The notes beneath the pieces are model-generated. The model was not told where the DNA came from. It did no database searches and saw only the letters and a list, made by a program, of their open reading frames with translations. Below, piece after piece: positions 62,195 to 64,000 of a stretch of DNA of 64,000 nt. Position 1 is the first letter of the stretch; the number at the start of each line of letters is the position of its first letter. This DNA is from an uncultured Alphaproteobacteria bacterium (GTDB lineage Bacteria > Pseudomonadota > Alphaproteobacteria > Micavibrionales > Micavibrionaceae), in contig CAMLMC010000001.1 in assembly GCA_946481075.1 (NCBI GenBank), positions 930,001 through 994,000 of the forward strand. The letters run 5' to 3'. The translations under genes were made by a program, and so were the position numbers.

Positions 62195-62848
62195 ATGCTG
62201 ACACACGAGAATATCTGGGCCGCGATCGACCGGCTCGCCGCAACGTTCGGTTATAGTCCTTCGGGCCTTGCCAAGCAGGCAGGCCTGGACCCCACCTCTT
62301 TCAACAAAAGCAAACGCTTCAACCCGGAAGGCAAACCGCGCTGGCCGTCGACCGAAAGCATCTCCTACATTCTCGCAGCCACCGGCGCGACCATGTCGGA
62401 CTTTCTTTCCCTCGTCGATGGCGACAACGAACTCGGCGCAAATTCCCTAAACCGCGGCGTCATCCCTCTTATCGGTTTCGCGCAGGCAGGCGCCAAGGGC
62501 TATTTCGATGAAGATGGCTATCCCGCCGGAGATTCGTGGGATGAAGTGCGTTTCCCGGAAAGCGACGCATTTGATACAGCCGGCGCTTATGCGCTTGAAA
62601 TTTCCGGCGATTCCATGGAACCGCTTTACCGCGAAGGCGATATCCTGATCGTTTCCCCTTCCGCCACGCCGCGCAAGGGTGACCGCGTCATCGTCCGCAC
62701 GAACAAGGGCGAGGTGATGGCCAAAGAACTGGTCCGCAAAACGGCGAGCAAGATAGAGCTGAAATCCCTCAACCCCGCCCACGCGGACCGCACGATCCCT
62801 GCCAACGATGTCACATGGATCGCACGGGTTTTATGGGTAAGCCAATAA
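62195..62848 (+). CDS. S24-family (CI/LexA-like) transcriptional repressor
   Basis: 217 residues. The N-terminal DNA-binding domain (about 5-72) contains the helix-turn-helix GLAKQAGLDPTSFNKSK. The C-terminal S24 domain has Ser140 in EISGDSMEPLY and Lys177 in GEVMAKELV, with an Ala98-Gly99 pair as a possible self-cleavage site. It should repress phage genes and may be inactivated by RecA after DNA damage. It is divergent from the head operon and followed 68 bp later by pyrE. Relatives of this protein are also found outside prophages, so it may be an old host-adapted regulator. Confidence 0.85.
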   Translation: MLTHENIWAAIDRLAATFGYSPSGLAKQAGLDPTSFNKSKRFNPEGKPRWPSTESISYILAATGATMSDFLSLVDGDNELGANSLNRGVIPLIGFAQAGAKGYFDEDGYPAGDSWDEVRFPESDAFDTAGAYALEISGDSMEPLYREGDILIVSPSATPRKGDRVIVRTNKGEVMAKELVRKTASKIELKSLNPAHADRTIPANDVTWIARVLWVSQ

Positions 62849-62916
62849 AAACCCTTTTCACTTGCGCAAAGCTGCAGGTTTTGGGAATATCGCCCTGATA
62901 ATCCAAGGAAAAAGCA

Positions 62917-63591
62917 ATGCACGAACAAAACATCGCCGAAATTTCGGCAAAAATCCTGCTCGACACGAAATCTATTCTCTTCAATCCCGAGCAACCATTC
63001 GTTTTCACATCGGGCCGCCTCTCGCCTGTTTATTCCGATATGCGCCGCCTGATTTCCTTCCCGACCGAACGCGCGATCCTGATGGATATGGCGGCCGACA
63101 TGCTGCGCAATCTCGACATCGACATGGTTGCGGGCGGAGAAACGGCGGGCATCCCCTACGCCGCGTTCATTGCAGAACGCCTGAACAAGCCCATGCTCTA
63201 TGTCCGCAAGAAACCGAAGGGCTTTGGCAAAATGGCGCAGATCGAAGGCTGCCTTGAAAAAGACGGAACGAAAGTCGCGCTGATCGAAGATTTGCAAACC
63301 GATGGCGGATCAAAAAAAGTTTTCGTCGATGCACTGCGCAATGCCGGTGCGGTGGTTGAACACGCTTTTGTCGTTTTCCATTACGGCAACTTCGCGCAGA
63401 GCTATCAGAACATGGCCGATTGGGGCCTGACGCTTCACGCCCTGACCACATGGGCCGATGTGTTGAAGGTTGCGCGCAAGGATAATTACTTCACCGAAGA
63501 GCAATTGAAATCGGTTGAGTTCTTTTTGGAGCAACCCGACGAATGGGGCCGTCAGAACGAACACAAACGCCCGAAACAGGAACAGGCATAG
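62917..63591 (+). CDS. pyrE: orotate phosphoribosyltransferase
   Basis: 224 residues, making orotidine monophosphate in pyrimidine synthesis. SGRLSPVYSDMRRL, GGETAGIPYAAFIAE, YVRKKPKGFGKMAQIEG and the PRPP loop VALIEDLQTDGGSK are present. The PRPP motif has QTDGGS where many relatives have VTTGGS. AAGGAAAAA precedes the ATG. NAD kinase follows 6 bp downstream. Confidence 0.94.
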   Translation: MHEQNIAEISAKILLDTKSILFNPEQPFVFTSGRLSPVYSDMRRLISFPTERAILMDMAADMLRNLDIDMVAGGETAGIPYAAFIAERLNKPMLYVRKKPKGFGKMAQIEGCLEKDGTKVALIEDLQTDGGSKKVFVDALRNAGAVVEHAFVVFHYGNFAQSYQNMADWGLTLHALTTWADVLKVARKDNYFTEEQLKSVEFFLEQPDEWGRQNEHKRPKQEQA

Positions 63592-63597
63592 CCACGT

Positions 63598-64000
63598 ATG
63601 AAAATCCATTTCCACGCCGCCAAAACAGACAAGGCCCGCCTGGCGTTTGACCGCCTGAGCGCTGTACATGGGCAGGCCCCGTGGACGGAATGCGATGCGA
63701 TGGTTGTGCTCGGCGGCGATGGCACGATGCTGGAGGCCCTTCACCTCAACAGCGATGGAACGAAACCCGTTTTCGGCATGAATTTTGGCAGTGTTGGATT
63801 TTTGATGAATCCATTCCGTGAAGGTGATCTGGCGGAACGCATTAAAAAGGCCAGCGCGGTTAAAATCCACCCTTTGAAAATGACCGCGACCGACAAGCAT
63901 GGCCAAAACCATGAAGCAATTGCATTCAATGAAGTGGCATTGCTGCGCGAAACACGGCAGGCCGCGCAATTGAGAATTTCCGTCGATGGTGTGGAGCGTA
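63598..64000 (+). CDS. nadK: NAD kinase, 3' end outside window
   Basis: At least 134 residues are visible, from the ATG at 63598. VVLGGDGTMLEALH is the GGDG nucleotide-binding motif, and FGMNFGSVGFLMNPF with AIAFNEVALLRETRQAAQ matches the NAD-kinase core (GTLGFL and NE motifs in relatives). It makes NADP from NAD. It is cut by the window end. Confidence 0.92.
   Translation, partial: MKIHFHAAKTDKARLAFDRLSAVHGQAPWTECDAMVVLGGDGTMLEALHLNSDGTKPVFGMNFGSVGFLMNPFREGDLAERIKKASAVKIHPLKMTATDKHGQNHEAIAFNEVALLRETRQAAQLRISVDGVER

Larger units (their letters stand above)
46061..62848. mobile_element. T7-like (podovirus) virion and lysis module, candidate domesticated prophage / gene-transfer-agent-like element
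   Basis: About 16.8 kb with an ordered set on the minus strand: two or three unknown genes, portal, Bbp19-like, scaffold, capsid, small head protein, tail tube A, tail tube B, gp14-like, tailspike, small-terminase candidate, large terminase, coiled-coil membrane protein, cell-wall hydrolase and three-TM holin, with an S24 repressor divergent at the right end. The order follows T7 genes 8 to 19. No integrase, DNA or RNA polymerase, helicase or primase was found. Plus-strand cargo genes lie at 51540, 57173 and 57600. Host-type palindromic repeats lie at 46661 and 59038. No flanking direct repeats were noticed. Confidence 0.85.

Noticed and set aside
46050..62900. Attachment-site direct repeats at the borders of the phage module
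   Set aside because: No convincing repeat noticed by eye; the left border is a 4-bp gene overlap and no tRNA gene is present.

Overview
The window looks like the chromosome of an alphaproteobacterium of moderate GC content. The clearest lineage marker is a ChpT-type histidine phosphotransferase (10465-11175), a component of the CckA-ChpT-CtrA relay found in Alphaproteobacteria. A Tim14-like membrane J protein, an HU protein with a lysine/alanine tail and a CheZ-like phosphatase agree with this. I cannot name the genus; a Micavibrio-like or Rhodospirillales-like organism is a guess. No rRNA, tRNA or CRISPR array was seen.

Layout. 1-9.4 kb: end of a BrkB-family membrane protein, a small ORF behind two Fur-box-like palindromes, a YejF-type double ATPase, gamma-glutamyltransferase with a membrane-protein partner, rpsU, a transglutaminase-like protein, an Xaa-Pro aminopeptidase and a J protein. 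9.5-18.7 kb: galU, chpT, a compact cheA-cheW-cheY-cheB-cheR operon and purH. 18.7-30.2 kb: an accessory region with two AT-richer orphan genes, an I78-type inhibitor lipoprotein, a PDZ-SH3 protein, lepA, a three-gene lipoprotein operon and a run of small genes ending in a VTT membrane protein. 30.2-46.1 kb: HU, prmB, cheZ, several unknowns (one with about four 73-residue repeats), acnA, two tandem HEXXH proteins, yggT, folD with a palindromic in-frame insertion, icd, msrB, nhaA and a DMT transporter. 46.06-62.85 kb: a T7-like (podovirus) virion and lysis module read almost entirely on the minus strand. 62.2-64 kb: an S24/CI-type repressor, pyrE and the start of an NAD kinase gene.

The most interesting element is the 46-62.8 kb module. 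It has portal, scaffold, capsid, tail-tube A and B, a gp14-like core protein, a tailspike, terminase and a lysis cassette with a GTA-type three-TM holin. It has no integrase, polymerase, primase or helicase, and no large ejection proteins, and it sits between housekeeping genes. Every structural ORF looks intact, and host palindromic repeats have settled between its genes. This suggests a domesticated particle (a gene-transfer-agent-like or tailed-particle system) rather than fresh prophage. A near-identical promoter-operator occurs three times: TTGACA-like, 17-bp spacer, TATACT-like, with a TAGGA-N6-TCCTA core. The sites lie before the repressor gene, before the capsid gene, and 34 kb away before the 28.1-30.1 kb gene run. 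The simplest reading is one repressor regulon joining the particle genes to a remote locus; the repressor-operator link is inference.
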